Positions 1 to 7,739 of a stretch of 64,000 bases of DNA are shown here, piece by piece. Location of the stretch: the NCBI RefSeq assembly GCF_003600895.1, contig NZ_QYRP01000002.1, forward strand, positions 496,001-560,000, in the 5' to 3' direction. A program made the translations under genes and the position numbers. Positions within the stretch are counted from its first letter, which is position 1, and every line of letters starts with the position of its first letter. The notes beneath the pieces were generated by a model that was not told the DNA's origin, searched no databases, and saw only the letters and a program-made list of their open reading frames with translations. This DNA comes from Nocardioides cavernaquae. Its GTDB lineage: Bacteria > Actinomycetota > Actinomycetes > Propionibacteriales > Nocardioidaceae.

Positions 1-1
1 C

Positions 2-328
2 TTCGAGTGTGTCGGCGTGCCCGGCGTGATGGACCAGATCTTCGCCGCGGCACCGGTGCGCAGCCGCATCGTCGGCGTGGGTGTGTGCATGGAGCCGGAC
101 CGCATGCGGACCGTGCTCGCGCTCAACAAGGAGATCGAGCTCCGGTTCGTGTTCGCCTACGACCCGGAGGAGTTCGCGCACGCGCTGCACCTGATCGCCT
201 CCGGCAAGGTCGACCCGACCCCACTGCACACGGGCACGGTCGGGCTCGGCGAACTCAGCCAGGCGTTCAGCGACCTCGGTGACCCGGAGCGCCACGCGAA
301 GATCCTGGTCGACCCGACCGCTCGTTAG
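2..328 (+). CDS. Zinc-type alcohol dehydrogenase, C-terminal fragment (5' end outside window)
   Basis: The reading frame is open from the first bases and ends at 328, so only about the last 108 residues are seen. They align almost residue for residue with the end of the complete alcohol dehydrogenase at 5817-6983: both carry GVGVCMEPD, LHTGTVGL and HAKILVDP in the same order and end at the same place. This part belongs to the end of the nucleotide-binding domain and the returning catalytic domain of medium-chain NAD(P)-dependent dehydrogenases. The protein presumably oxidizes an alcohol. It faces the convergent hydrolase at 342-1271, with only 13 bases between the stop codons. The close similarity to the second copy points to duplication within this oxidation cluster. 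Substrate unknown. Confidence 0.85.
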   Translation, partial: FECVGVPGVMDQIFAAAPVRSRIVGVGVCMEPDRMRTVLALNKEIELRFVFAYDPEEFAHALHLIASGKVDPTPLHTGTVGLGELSQAFSDLGDPERHAKILVDPTAR

Positions 329-341
329 GGCCCGCGCTGGT

Positions 342-1271
342 TCAGCGCGGGTAGTCGCTGTCATCCGGAGCCCCTGCGAGCTCCGGCGTCACCTGGTCCA
401 CGAACGCGCGGACCAGCGTCGCGATCGCGGCCGGACGCTGGGCGACCACCCAGTGGTTGCCACGGATCCGGTGGACGGTGAGGTTGGCGGCATAGCCCCG
501 CGGGGCCTCGGCGGCCAGCGCAGCAGACACGTGGACGTCGTGCGACGGGGTGATCACCTGGACCGGAAGCGTCACGTGCGGCGGGCGCGGGCGAAGGAGC
601 CGGCCCGGCATGTTGGCACGGTAGAGGGCGATGCCGTTGACGGCTTCGGCCTCGCTCCGCTCGACAGTCTCGCCGATGCGCCGCGTCGAGGGACGACCCA
701 GGGAGGACGAGTGCTCGACCATGCGGCCGATGATCCCGCGGCGAGCGCAGAACTCGGGCAGCACCGGCGCCATGAAGAAGCCGACGTAGTAGGACTCGAC
801 GATCTGGAGGAGGCGCCGGACCGGGCCACGGTGCATCGCCCGCAGCCACATGCTGGCGTGGTCGAGCGAGGGCCCCGAGACGCTGGTGAACGAGCGGATC
901 CGGACGCCGAGGCGGTCGTCGGGCAGCGCGTCCCAGCACTGGATCGAGCCCCAGTCGTGGGCGACCAGGTGCACCGGGGACTCCGGGCTGACGGCCGCGA
1001 TGACGCAGCCGAGGTCATCGACCAGCTGGTCGATCCGGTAGCCGCTGGTCGCGCCCGGGACATCCGAGAAGCCTGCGCCGCGCACGTCGTACTGGACGAC
1101 ACGGAACTCGTCGGCGAGCTCGGCCGCGACTCCGTCCCACACGTGGTGGTTGTCCGGGTAGCCGTGCACGAGGACGACGACAGGCGCGTGCTCCTGCCCC
1201 GACTCATAGACCGCGAGCTGGAGACCGTCGCTGGTGGTGACGTACTGCGTGACCTCGTCCATGTGGCTCAT
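342..1271 (-). CDS. Alpha/beta hydrolase (epoxide hydrolase/dehalogenase-like), copy A
   Basis: This is a 309-residue single-domain alpha/beta hydrolase. HGYPDNH (about residues 36-42) forms the oxyanion-hole loop. The nucleophile elbow reads VAHDWGS with Asp106, as in epoxide hydrolases and haloalkane dehalogenases, rather than the Ser of esterases. A late GNHWV segment carries the likely catalytic His. It has no signal peptide, so it should be cytoplasmic. It is the last gene of a minus-strand run with the reductase (1299) and the ferritin-like protein (2363). It is a close paralog of copy B at 3253-4182, which is also 309 residues with the same motifs in the same positions. An epoxide or ester substrate made by the neighbouring oxidases is plausible but unproven. 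Confidence 0.85.
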   Translation of the reverse strand: MSHMDEVTQYVTTSDGLQLAVYESGQEHAPVVVLVHGYPDNHHVWDGVAAELADEFRVVQYDVRGAGFSDVPGATSGYRIDQLVDDLGCVIAAVSPESPVHLVAHDWGSIQCWDALPDDRLGVRIRSFTSVSGPSLDHASMWLRAMHRGPVRRLLQIVESYYVGFFMAPVLPEFCARRGIIGRMVEHSSSLGRPSTRRIGETVERSEAEAVNGIALYRANMPGRLLRPRPPHVTLPVQVITPSHDVHVSAALAAEAPRGYAANLTVHRIRGNHWVVAQRPAAIATLVRAFVDQVTPELAGAPDDSDYPR

Positions 1272-1298
1272 GATGACCGATCCTTGCCCAGAATGCGC

Positions 1299-2366
1299 TC
1301 AGAGGTCGAGCACGACCGTGCCGGTCCCGCGGGAGACGCAGGTGGCCATGAGCTCGCCGCGCATGTCATCGGTGAGGAACCGGTCGCGATGGGTCACCTC
1401 GCCGGAGATGACCCGGACCGGGCAGGTGCCACAGAACCCCTGCTGGCAGGAGTAGGCGATGTTCGGCCGGACAGTCCGCAGCGCCGAGAGCGCGCTCTGG
1501 TCCGGCCCGACCGCGATCCGCTCACCCGTGGACGCCAGCTCGATCGCAAAGGGCTCCCCCGCGATGACCGGCGGCGCGGAGAACCGCTCGAAGTGGAGCG
1601 TGTCGATGTTGTCGACAGGGACCGAGCCGCGGAGCGCGTCGATCATGGGCGGCGGACCGCAGCAGTAGAGCGCGGCACCGTGAGGAGCCGCTGCCAGGAT
1701 CCGTTCGCCACGGGGCGTCCCGAACTCGTCGTCGGGCCAGACGTGCACCCGGTCGGGGAACCGCTCGGCGAGCTCGCTGATCTCGTCCATGAAGGCCAGC
1801 GAGGCACGACTGCGACCCGTGTAGACGAACGCCCAGTCGTCGCCGCGCGCAACGGCGTCGCGGACCATCGGGAGGATCGGGGTGATACCGATGCCTCCGG
1901 CGACGAAGAGGTAGCTCCTGGCGATGATGAACGGGAACGCGTTGCGCGGACCCTTCAGCATCAACTCGTCACCGACGGCCAGCGTGTGCATCTCCAGCGA
2001 GCCGCCTCCACCGCCGTCGCGCTCGCGGATCCGCCGCACGGCGATGCGGTACGACGTCGTGTCGTCCGGGTTGCCGGTGAGTGAGTACTGGCGCATTCGA
2101 CCCGACGGCAGCATGACGTCGACGTGGGCGCCGGGATCCCAGCGGGGCAACCGGGAACGGTCGATCGGATCGAGGTCGATGCTGACGACGTCCTGGGCCT
2201 CGCGGCGTACGGATGCCACCCGGACGGGCAGGCGACGATCGACCTCGCGGACCTCCGGGCGGCCACGCCCCGTGGTGTACATGAGCTTCTCCCAGCCGTC
2301 GACGACCCGGCCGAGCGTCCGGAACATCAGGTCGTCGGGGACAGGTGCCTCCGGGACCATGCTCAC
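1299..2366 (-). CDS. PDR/VanB-type ferredoxin reductase (flavin, NAD and 2Fe-2S domains)
   Basis: The protein has about 355 residues in the order flavin-binding barrel (RQYSLTGNPDD), NAD-binding domain (FVAGGIGITPI, then YCCGPPPMI) and a C-terminal plant-type 2Fe-2S ferredoxin domain (CQQGFCGTC and a later Cys in MATCVSR). This is the phthalate dioxygenase reductase architecture, which passes electrons from NAD(P)H to an oxygenase. The GTG start at 2366 overlaps the stop of the upstream ferritin-like gene (GTGA), indicating translational coupling; an ATG two codons later at 2360 is an alternative. Coupling to a two-ExxH protein strongly suggests that this reductase serves it as a diiron oxygenase. 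Confidence is high for the fold and moderate for the partner. Confidence 0.9.
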   Translation of the reverse strand: MSMVPEAPVPDDLMFRTLGRVVDGWEKLMYTTGRGRPEVREVDRRLPVRVASVRREAQDVVSIDLDPIDRSRLPRWDPGAHVDVMLPSGRMRQYSLTGNPDDTTSYRIAVRRIRERDGGGGGSLEMHTLAVGDELMLKGPRNAFPFIIARSYLFVAGGIGITPILPMVRDAVARGDDWAFVYTGRSRASLAFMDEISELAERFPDRVHVWPDDEFGTPRGERILAAAPHGAALYCCGPPPMIDALRGSVPVDNIDTLHFERFSAPPVIAGEPFAIELASTGERIAVGPDQSALSALRTVRPNIAYSCQQGFCGTCPVRVISGEVTHRDRFLTDDMRGELMATCVSRGTGTVVLDL

Positions 2367-3256
2367 TGCCCCTCCGCCGCCCGGGCCGCGGGCGACTTCG
2401 CGAGGTAGGCAACGGCCTGGCTCGTGGAGCCCTCGTGCATCGGGTGGTACGCCGGGCTGAGGTAGCGGGCGAGCGGGATGAAGATGCCGCTGAACCCGGG
2501 CAGCAGGCCCTTGTTGGCGCCGGCGAGCCAGCCCGGGAGGAACCAGGTGCGCACCTTCTCGTCCAGGGTCTGGTCGTGCTCGAGCATGTAGCGGGTGCTG
2601 CGGATCCACAGGAAGAAGATGCCGAAGACGGCGACCAGGTAGGTGCGGACCCGGCGGTGGTAGCGACCGTCGAGGTGGTTGAACAGGTCATAGGCGACGT
2701 TGCGGTGCTCCACCTCCTCGGCGCCGTGCCAGCGCAGGAGGTCCAGCATCTGCGGATCGGCGCCTGCGGCGTCGAGACCGGGCGAGTTGAGGATCCAGTT
2801 CCCGAGGAAGGCGGTCATGTGCTCGATGGCCGCGATCAGGGCGACCTTCTCGATCAGCCACTCCTCGCGGGCAGCGCCGGTGAGCTCACGATCGCCGAGC
2901 AGGCCCTGGAAGACGTGCTCGATCTCGCTGACGAGCTCGCGGGTGTCCAGCCCGTTGGCGTCGAAGTAGTCGACGACGCCCTGGTGGGCGTTGGCGTGCA
3001 TGCCTTCCTGGCCGATGAACCCGAGCACCTCCTCGAGGAGCTTCTCGTCCTTGATCATCGGCAGCACCTCGGCAAAGGTCTTCACGAACCAACGCTCGCC
3101 CTCGGGGAGGAGCAGGTGCAGCACGTTGATCATGTGCGACGCGAACGGCTCACCGGGAATCCAGCGCAGCGGAAGGCCCGCCCAGTCGAACGCGACATCG
3201 CGGGCGTGGAGCGCGACCTTGCGCGGCTCTGGCTTGCGGATCGTCCTCTTGCTCAT
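2363..3256 (-). CDS. PF10118-type 'metal-dependent hydrolase', probable ferritin-like diiron oxygenase
   Basis: This 297-residue soluble protein resembles the COG3687/PF10118 family, usually named predicted metal-dependent hydrolase. The sequence shows a carboxylate pattern typical of ferritin-like diiron proteins: Glu52 or Glu54, E84-x-x-H87 (in EGMHANAH), E145-H146, and E181-x-x-H184 (in HGAEEVEH). Such a four-helix site usually activates oxygen. It overlaps the hydrolase upstream by four bases (ATGA at 3253-3256) and the ferredoxin reductase downstream by GTGA, so the three are likely made together. The family assignment is from memory of motifs. The role as hydroxylase or desaturase is inferred from the iron ligands and the reductase partner. 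Substrate unknown. Confidence 0.8.
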   Translation of the reverse strand: MSKRTIRKPEPRKVALHARDVAFDWAGLPLRWIPGEPFASHMINVLHLLLPEGERWFVKTFAEVLPMIKDEKLLEEVLGFIGQEGMHANAHQGVVDYFDANGLDTRELVSEIEHVFQGLLGDRELTGAAREEWLIEKVALIAAIEHMTAFLGNWILNSPGLDAAGADPQMLDLLRWHGAEEVEHRNVAYDLFNHLDGRYHRRVRTYLVAVFGIFFLWIRSTRYMLEHDQTLDEKVRTWFLPGWLAGANKGLLPGFSGIFIPLARYLSPAYHPMHEGSTSQAVAYLAKSPAARAAEGQ

Positions 3257-4182
3257 CGCGCGGTGTCCTTTCCCTGGATACCCGTGGGCTCGAAGGCCTC
3301 TGTGCTGCTGACGAACCTGCGGATCAGGTGCGCGACCATCACCGGTCGCTGCGCCACCACCCAGTGGTTGCCATGGATGTTGCTGATCGTGAGGTTGCTG
3401 ACGAACGGCGCGGGCGCCTGCTCGGCAAGCGGAGCGGAGACATGGATGTCGCGCGAGGGCACGACGACCTGGACCGGAAGGGTGACCTGCGGCGGGTGGG
3501 GCCGGAGGAGCCGCTGCGGCACGTTCGCGCGGTAGAGGTCGATGCCGTTGACGGTCTCGGCGTGGCCTCGTTCGAAGGTCGCGGTCTGCGGCAGGATCGA
3601 CGGTCGCGAGACCAGCGCGGAGAGTCCCGCCATCCGCGCGACGAACCCGCGTCGAGCCAGCAGCTCGGGCAGCCGGGGGGTCATGAAGAAGCCGATGTAG
3701 TAGGACTCGGCCAGCTGCAGCAGGCGGTTGCCCAAGCCATGGCGGAGTCCGCGCATCCAGACAGCGGCATGGTCCAGCGACGGTCCGGAGATGCTCGTGA
3801 ACGACCGGATGAGTACGCCGAAGCGGTCATCGGGGAGTGCATCCCAGCTCTGGATCGAGCCCCAGTCGTGGGCGACGAGGTGCACGGAGGCGTCGGGGCT
3901 GGCCGCGTTGATCACGCGGCCGAGGTCATCGACGAGCTGCTCGATCCGGTAGCCGCTCCGGTCGACGGGGACGTCGGAGCGGCCCGCGCCGCGGACGTCG
4001 TACCGGACGACGCGGAAGTCCTGGGCGAGCTGGCCGGCGATGCCGTCCCAGACGTGGTGGTTGTCGGGGTAGCCGTGGACGAACACGATGACGGGCGCAT
4101 CGGCCGGCCCGTCCTCGTAGACCGCGAGCGACAGGCCGTCACTCGTGGCGACGTACTGGCTGACATCGTCGCTGATGTTCAT
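3253..4182 (-). CDS. Alpha/beta hydrolase (epoxide hydrolase/dehalogenase-like), copy B
   Basis: This 309-residue protein is collinear with copy A (342-1271). It has HGYPDNH in the oxyanion loop, the nucleophile elbow VAHDWGS with Asp106, and GNHWVVAQRP near the end with the likely catalytic His. It is the first gene of the minus-strand operon B-hydrolase, ferritin-like protein, reductase, A-hydrolase, and its stop overlaps the ferritin-like start. Its promoter must lie in the 108-base gap shared with the divergent flavin monooxygenase. Having both hydrolase copies flank the diiron/reductase pair suggests a duplication followed by retention, perhaps with different substrate ranges. It could equally act as a lactone or ester hydrolase; the Asp nucleophile favours epoxides or halides. 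Confidence 0.85.
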   Translation of the reverse strand: MNISDDVSQYVATSDGLSLAVYEDGPADAPVIVFVHGYPDNHHVWDGIAGQLAQDFRVVRYDVRGAGRSDVPVDRSGYRIEQLVDDLGRVINAASPDASVHLVAHDWGSIQSWDALPDDRFGVLIRSFTSISGPSLDHAAVWMRGLRHGLGNRLLQLAESYYIGFFMTPRLPELLARRGFVARMAGLSALVSRPSILPQTATFERGHAETVNGIDLYRANVPQRLLRPHPPQVTLPVQVVVPSRDIHVSAPLAEQAPAPFVSNLTISNIHGNHWVVAQRPVMVAHLIRRFVSSTEAFEPTGIQGKDTAR

Positions 4183-4290
4183 GAGTGTGTCGCTCCTCCC
4201 ATTGCATGGACCGCGTCGGGCGGGCCATTGCTACGCTTCCGTAACAATCAATCTACGCGAGTGAAGCATTTTCGTCAGTGGGAGAAGCCT
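4183..4290. promoter_or_regulatory. Divergent promoter region, hydrolase operon / flavin monooxygenase
   Basis: This 108-base gap separates the two divergent operons of the oxidation cluster and is AT-richer than its surroundings around 4228-4275. It must hold both promoters. A GGGAG ribosome-binding site at 4280-4284 precedes the GTG at 4291. A TACGCT hexamer near 4230 could be a -10 element for the rightward genes. No clean palindrome for the TetR protein encoded at 6974 was found. Confidence 0.5.
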
Positions 4291-5820
4291 GTGACAAAGA
4301 TCAATAAGACGGACACAGAGTCCCGGACAAACGGACTGGACCACGAGGTCGTCATCATCGGCGCCGGCTTCTCGGGCATCGGCGCCGCGATCGAGCTCGA
4401 CCGCGCAGGCTTCACCGACCTCCTGCTCATCGAGGAGGGCGACGGAGTGGGCGGTGCATGGCACTGGAACACCTATCCCGGCGTCGGCGTCGACATCCCC
4501 TCGTTCAGCTACCAGTTCTCCTTCGAGCAGCGCGGCAACTGGTCCCGCGTCTACGCGCCTGGCCGCGAGCTGAAGGCGTACGCCGACCACTGTGTCGACA
4601 AGTACGAGCTGCGGGACCGGATCCGGTTCAGCACCCGGGTCACCTCCGGCACGTTCGACGACGACACGGACAGCTGGACCATCGGCCTCTCCGACGGCAC
4701 CAGCCTGCGTGCTCGCTCGATCGTCGTCGCGACCGGCGTGCTGACGCAGCCGAAGCCCCCGCAGATCGACGGCATCGAGGACTACCGCGGCACGACGATG
4801 CACACCGCGCGCTGGGACCACGACGTCGACCTGGCCGGCAAGCGCGTCGGCATCATCGGCACGGGCGCGTCCGCGGTCCAGGTCATCCCGTCGATCGCTC
4901 CCGAGGTCGAGGACCTCGTCGTCTTCCAGCGCACGCCGATCTGGTGCCTCCCCAAGCCCGATGCCCGCCTGAGCGCTCCCCTCAAGCTCGCGCTCGGAGT
5001 GCCCGGCGCGAAGAGCGTGAGCCGCTTCGTGAGCGAGCTCTTCGTGGAGGCCAACTTCCCCGTGCCGGCACACTTCTACGGCTACCTGCCGCTGGCGGAC
5101 GGCGCCGAGAAGATCGGCCACGCGCTCCTGCGGGCCCAGGTCAAGGACCCCGTCGTGCGCGAGAAGCTCACCCCGAAGTACGGCCTCGGCTGCAAGCGCC
5201 CGAGCTTCTCCAACAAGTACCTTCCGTCCTACAACCGCGAGAACGTCCACCTCGAGACCACCTCGATCAAGCGGGTCACCGAGACCGGCGTCGAGACCGT
5301 CGACGGCACCCACCACGAGCTCGACGTCCTGATCCTCGCGACCGGGTTCAAGGTCTTCGAGAAGGGCAACATGCCGCCGATCCCGGTCACCGGATCCCAG
5401 GGCGCCGACCTCGACGCCTTCTGGGAGGAGAACCGGTTCCAGGCCTTCCAGGGCGTGAGCATCCCGGGCTTCCCGAACGCCTTCCTGATCCTCGGCCCCT
5501 ACGGCTTCAACGGGTCGTCGTACTTCAACCTGATCGAGACCCAGAGCCGCCACATCGTGCGCGCCCTCAAGGAGGCCCGCCGCCGCAAGGCGACCCGGGT
5601 CGAGGTCTCGCCGGAGGCCAACGAGCGCTACTTCCAGCGGATGCTCGCGCGGCGCCCGAAGCAGGTCTTCTACCGCGACGCGTGCAGCACCGCGAACAGC
5701 TACTACTTCGACGCGCACGGCGACGTCCCGCTGCGCCCGGCCCTCACCATCGAGGCGAAGTGGGAGGCGGCCACCTACCCGCTGGACAGCTACCTCTACT
5801 CGAGCGCGGTGGCCCGGTGA
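4291..5820 (+). CDS. Flavin-containing (Baeyer-Villiger-type) monooxygenase
   Basis: This 509-residue class B flavoprotein monooxygenase has an FAD Rossmann motif IIGAGFSGIG near the N-terminus and the flavin-binding GVGGAWHWNTYPG segment. It has an NADPH Rossmann motif IIGTGASAVQ, preceded by the fingerprint YRGTTMHTARWD, which matches the Baeyer-Villiger F/Y-x-G-x-x-x-H-x-x-x-W-D pattern. Late ATGF and GPYGFNGSS motifs are also typical. Such enzymes insert oxygen into ketones to give esters. The GTG at 4291 is chosen because GGGAG lies 6 bases upstream; an in-frame GTG at 4261 lacks one. It overlaps the following alcohol dehydrogenase by GTGA. With hydrolases and a dehydrogenase nearby it fits alcohol to ketone to ester to cleavage chemistry, similar in logic to the mycobacterial mymA locus. 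Confidence 0.9.
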   Translation: MTKINKTDTESRTNGLDHEVVIIGAGFSGIGAAIELDRAGFTDLLLIEEGDGVGGAWHWNTYPGVGVDIPSFSYQFSFEQRGNWSRVYAPGRELKAYADHCVDKYELRDRIRFSTRVTSGTFDDDTDSWTIGLSDGTSLRARSIVVATGVLTQPKPPQIDGIEDYRGTTMHTARWDHDVDLAGKRVGIIGTGASAVQVIPSIAPEVEDLVVFQRTPIWCLPKPDARLSAPLKLALGVPGAKSVSRFVSELFVEANFPVPAHFYGYLPLADGAEKIGHALLRAQVKDPVVREKLTPKYGLGCKRPSFSNKYLPSYNRENVHLETTSIKRVTETGVETVDGTHHELDVLILATGFKVFEKGNMPPIPVTGSQGADLDAFWEENRFQAFQGVSIPGFPNAFLILGPYGFNGSSYFNLIETQSRHIVRALKEARRRKATRVEVSPEANERYFQRMLARRPKQVFYRDACSTANSYYFDAHGDVPLRPALTIEAKWEAATYPLDSYLYSSAVAR

Positions 5821-6983
5821 GCGCCGCTCCCGCGGCGATGAAGGCTGCCGTCTGCCAGCACGGCGACTTCACCGTCCAGGACGTCCCGCGGCCGGAGCCG
5901 GGCCCGGGCCAGCTCCTGCTGCGGGTGGTCCGCGCCGGCATCTGCGGCTCCGACCTCCACGCCCGCCAGCACGCCGACCAGCTCGCCGAGCTCGCCGGCG
6001 AGCTCGGCTACGACACGATCATGCGACCGGAGCAACAGGTCGTGCTCGGGCATGAGTTCCTCGGCGAGCTCGTCGCCTACGGCCCCAAGACCCGGCGCAG
6101 GTGGAAGAAGGGCGCCCGGATCGTCGCGCTCCCGATGGTGCGCCACCACAGCGGCGTACACATGGTCGGCTTCGACGTCCACTCCCCCGGGGCCTTCGCC
6201 GAGTACGTCGTGGTGCAGGAGGCCTTCGCCTTCGAGGTGCCGAAGGGCGTCCCGGACGACGTCGCCGCCTTCACCGAGCCGCTGGCCGTCGCCTGGCACG
6301 CCGTACGACGCGGGGACGTCGGTCGACGCCCGGCGATCGTGATCGGGTGCGGCCCGATCGGGCTGGCCGTCATCCTGATGCTGAAGGCGTCGGGCGTGAA
6401 GACGATCGTCGCGTCCGACCTCTCACCGACGCGACGCGAGCTGGCGCGTCAGTGCGGAGCGACCGTTGTCGTCGACCCGCGCGAGCAGTCGCCCTGGACG
6501 GCGTACAAGCAGCCGGGGCCGGTCGGCTCGATCACCGAGTACGCGAACTTCGGCCTCAACGCGATCGGCACGATGCGGATGGTGCCCCTGCTGCCCTGGG
6601 GACGGCTGGTCCGGTTCGGCGACACGATCGGCGCCTCGCCCGTCGGCCCGGTGATCTTCGAGTGCGTCGGCGTGCCCGGCATCCTCGACGGGATCCTGGC
6701 CGGAGCACCCCTGCTCAGCCGGATCGTCGGCGTCGGCGTGTGCATGGAGCCGGACACCATTCGCACGGTGCTCGGGCTGAACAAGGAGGCGGAGATCCGC
6801 TTCGTGTTCGGCTACGACCCGCAGGAGTTCGCGCACGTGCTGGGCCTGCTGGCATCCGGGCGGGTCGACCCCACACCGCTGCACACCGGCACGGTCGGGC
6901 TGTCGGAGCTCGGCCAGGCGTTCGCCGACCTCGGCAACCCGGAGCTGCACGCGAAGATCCTGGTGGACCCGGCTCAGCCCTGA
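5817..6983 (+). CDS. Zinc-binding alcohol dehydrogenase, medium-chain family
   Basis: This medium-chain dehydrogenase has about 388 residues. GICGSDLHA holds the catalytic zinc Cys, LGHEFLGEL the His/Glu ligands, and VIGCGPIGLAVI the nucleotide-binding loop, as in threonine/butanediol dehydrogenases. The stretch between GHEF and GAFAEY contains no cysteine, so the four-Cys structural zinc lobe is missing. The GTG at 5817 overlaps the stop of the monooxygenase (GTGA); an ATG at 5838 (MKAAVCQHG) is the likely alternative and resembles the usual family start. It is convergent with the TetR gene and overlaps it by ten bases. It is paralogous to the fragment at 2-328. Likely role: interconversion of the alcohol and ketone handled by the neighbouring monooxygenase. 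Confidence 0.9.
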   Translation: MSAAPAAMKAAVCQHGDFTVQDVPRPEPGPGQLLLRVVRAGICGSDLHARQHADQLAELAGELGYDTIMRPEQQVVLGHEFLGELVAYGPKTRRRWKKGARIVALPMVRHHSGVHMVGFDVHSPGAFAEYVVVQEAFAFEVPKGVPDDVAAFTEPLAVAWHAVRRGDVGRRPAIVIGCGPIGLAVILMLKASGVKTIVASDLSPTRRELARQCGATVVVDPREQSPWTAYKQPGPVGSITEYANFGLNAIGTMRMVPLLPWGRLVRFGDTIGASPVGPVIFECVGVPGILDGILAGAPLLSRIVGVGVCMEPDTIRTVLGLNKEAEIRFVFGYDPQEFAHVLGLLASGRVDPTPLHTGTVGLSELGQAFADLGNPELHAKILVDPAQP

Positions 6984-7597
6984 AGGATGGAGCGGACCAC
7001 CTCGGTCACGAACGCCACCATGCGCTCCTCGCTGAAGTCCTCGGGATCGTTGAGCACGAGGAGCGCGCCCATCTCGAGGCCGGCCACGATCAGCTGAGCG
7101 GTCAGCATCGGATCGAGTGGGCCACCCGGCCGCTCTGCCAGGATCCTGACCGCCAGGGCGCTCAGCTGCTCCGCGAAGTACCTGCGCGACCGCTCCCGGA
7201 CCTCCGCGGCGGCCGCGGGCAGCCCGTCGCGAGCCAGCAGGAGGCGCCAGGTCGCGGGGTGCTGCCGGACCGCAGCCAGGAACCCGGTGATGCCCGCCGT
7301 CACCAGCGACTGCGGATCCTCGAGATCAACGCCTTCGGGAAGCAGGGCGAGCATCTGCCCGAAGGCCTGACCCTGCTCGCGCTCGATGAGCGCCTCGAGA
7401 ACCGCGTCCGCGTTGCTGAACGCGCCGTAGACGACCGGCTTGGTCACGCCAGCAGCCCGCGCCACTGCCTCCATCGTCACCGCGCCGACGCCGGACTCGT
7501 CGACCAGCCTGAGCGCCGCGTCGAGCACCGAGTCGCGACGCTGCTCGAGAGGCATGCGCGCGGCGTACGCCCGGCGTTTCTCGACCTTCTCGCTCAC
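6974..7597 (-). CDS. TetR-family transcriptional regulator
   Basis: The protein has 207 residues with an N-terminal TetR helix-turn-helix: VTMEAVARAAGVTKPVVY lies in the recognition region, followed by an all-helical ligand-binding domain. The GTG at 7597 is chosen because GGGAG lies five bases upstream; an internal ATG at 7555 would cut the N-terminal arm. It lies at the end of the oxidation cluster, convergent with the alcohol dehydrogenase, so it is the likely local repressor of the two divergent operons. Its own promoter lies in 7598-7727, where a TAGGGT hexamer preceded by TTGCG-like sequence can be seen on the minus strand. Ligand unknown, possibly a ketone or alcohol intermediate. Confidence 0.88.
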   Translation of the reverse strand: MSEKVEKRRAYAARMPLEQRRDSVLDAALRLVDESGVGAVTMEAVARAAGVTKPVVYGAFSNADAVLEALIEREQGQAFGQMLALLPEGVDLEDPQSLVTAGITGFLAAVRQHPATWRLLLARDGLPAAAAEVRERSRRYFAEQLSALAVRILAERPGGPLDPMLTAQLIVAGLEMGALLVLNDPEDFSEERMVAFVTEVVRSILQG

Positions 7598-7727
7598 GCG
7601 ACTCCCATTCCGACCAGCAGGCGGTTTGTCCGACCGCGCGCGTGACGAGCACCCTAGCAACGCAGACGACCCCACCCGGTTGCCCGGAGACCGCGGACCT
7701 CCCGGACCCGGCCGTGGGGACGCTCGC

Positions 7728-7733
7728 TAACCT
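7728..7733 (+). promoter_or_regulatory. -10 element, leaderless start of xth
   Basis: TAACCT lies exactly six bases before the GTG start at 7740, and no Shine-Dalgarno sequence is present. This fits a TANNNT -10 box of a leaderless transcript beginning at the start codon. Confidence 0.55.
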
Positions 7734-7739
7734 CGGCGG

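Noticed and set aside
342..1271. Assignment of the hydrolases as haloalkane dehalogenases
   Set aside because: The Asp nucleophile fits, but the halide-binding Trp/Asn pair could not be located with certainty. Epoxide hydrolase or another Asp-type hydrolase is equally possible.
279..2084. A long plus-strand open frame antisense to the hydrolase and reductase genes
   Set aside because: It is composed of Arg/Gly/Asp-rich sequence with no motif and is fully covered by well-supported minus-strand genes. Such shadows are common at this GC content; the same holds for long antisense frames at 4231-5718, 17676-19259, 27366-29225 and 31693-33831.
4234..4268. GCTTC and GAAGC arms in the divergent promoter of the oxidation cluster as a TetR operator
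   Set aside because: The arms are only five bases with a long spacer. TetR sites are normally compact palindromes.
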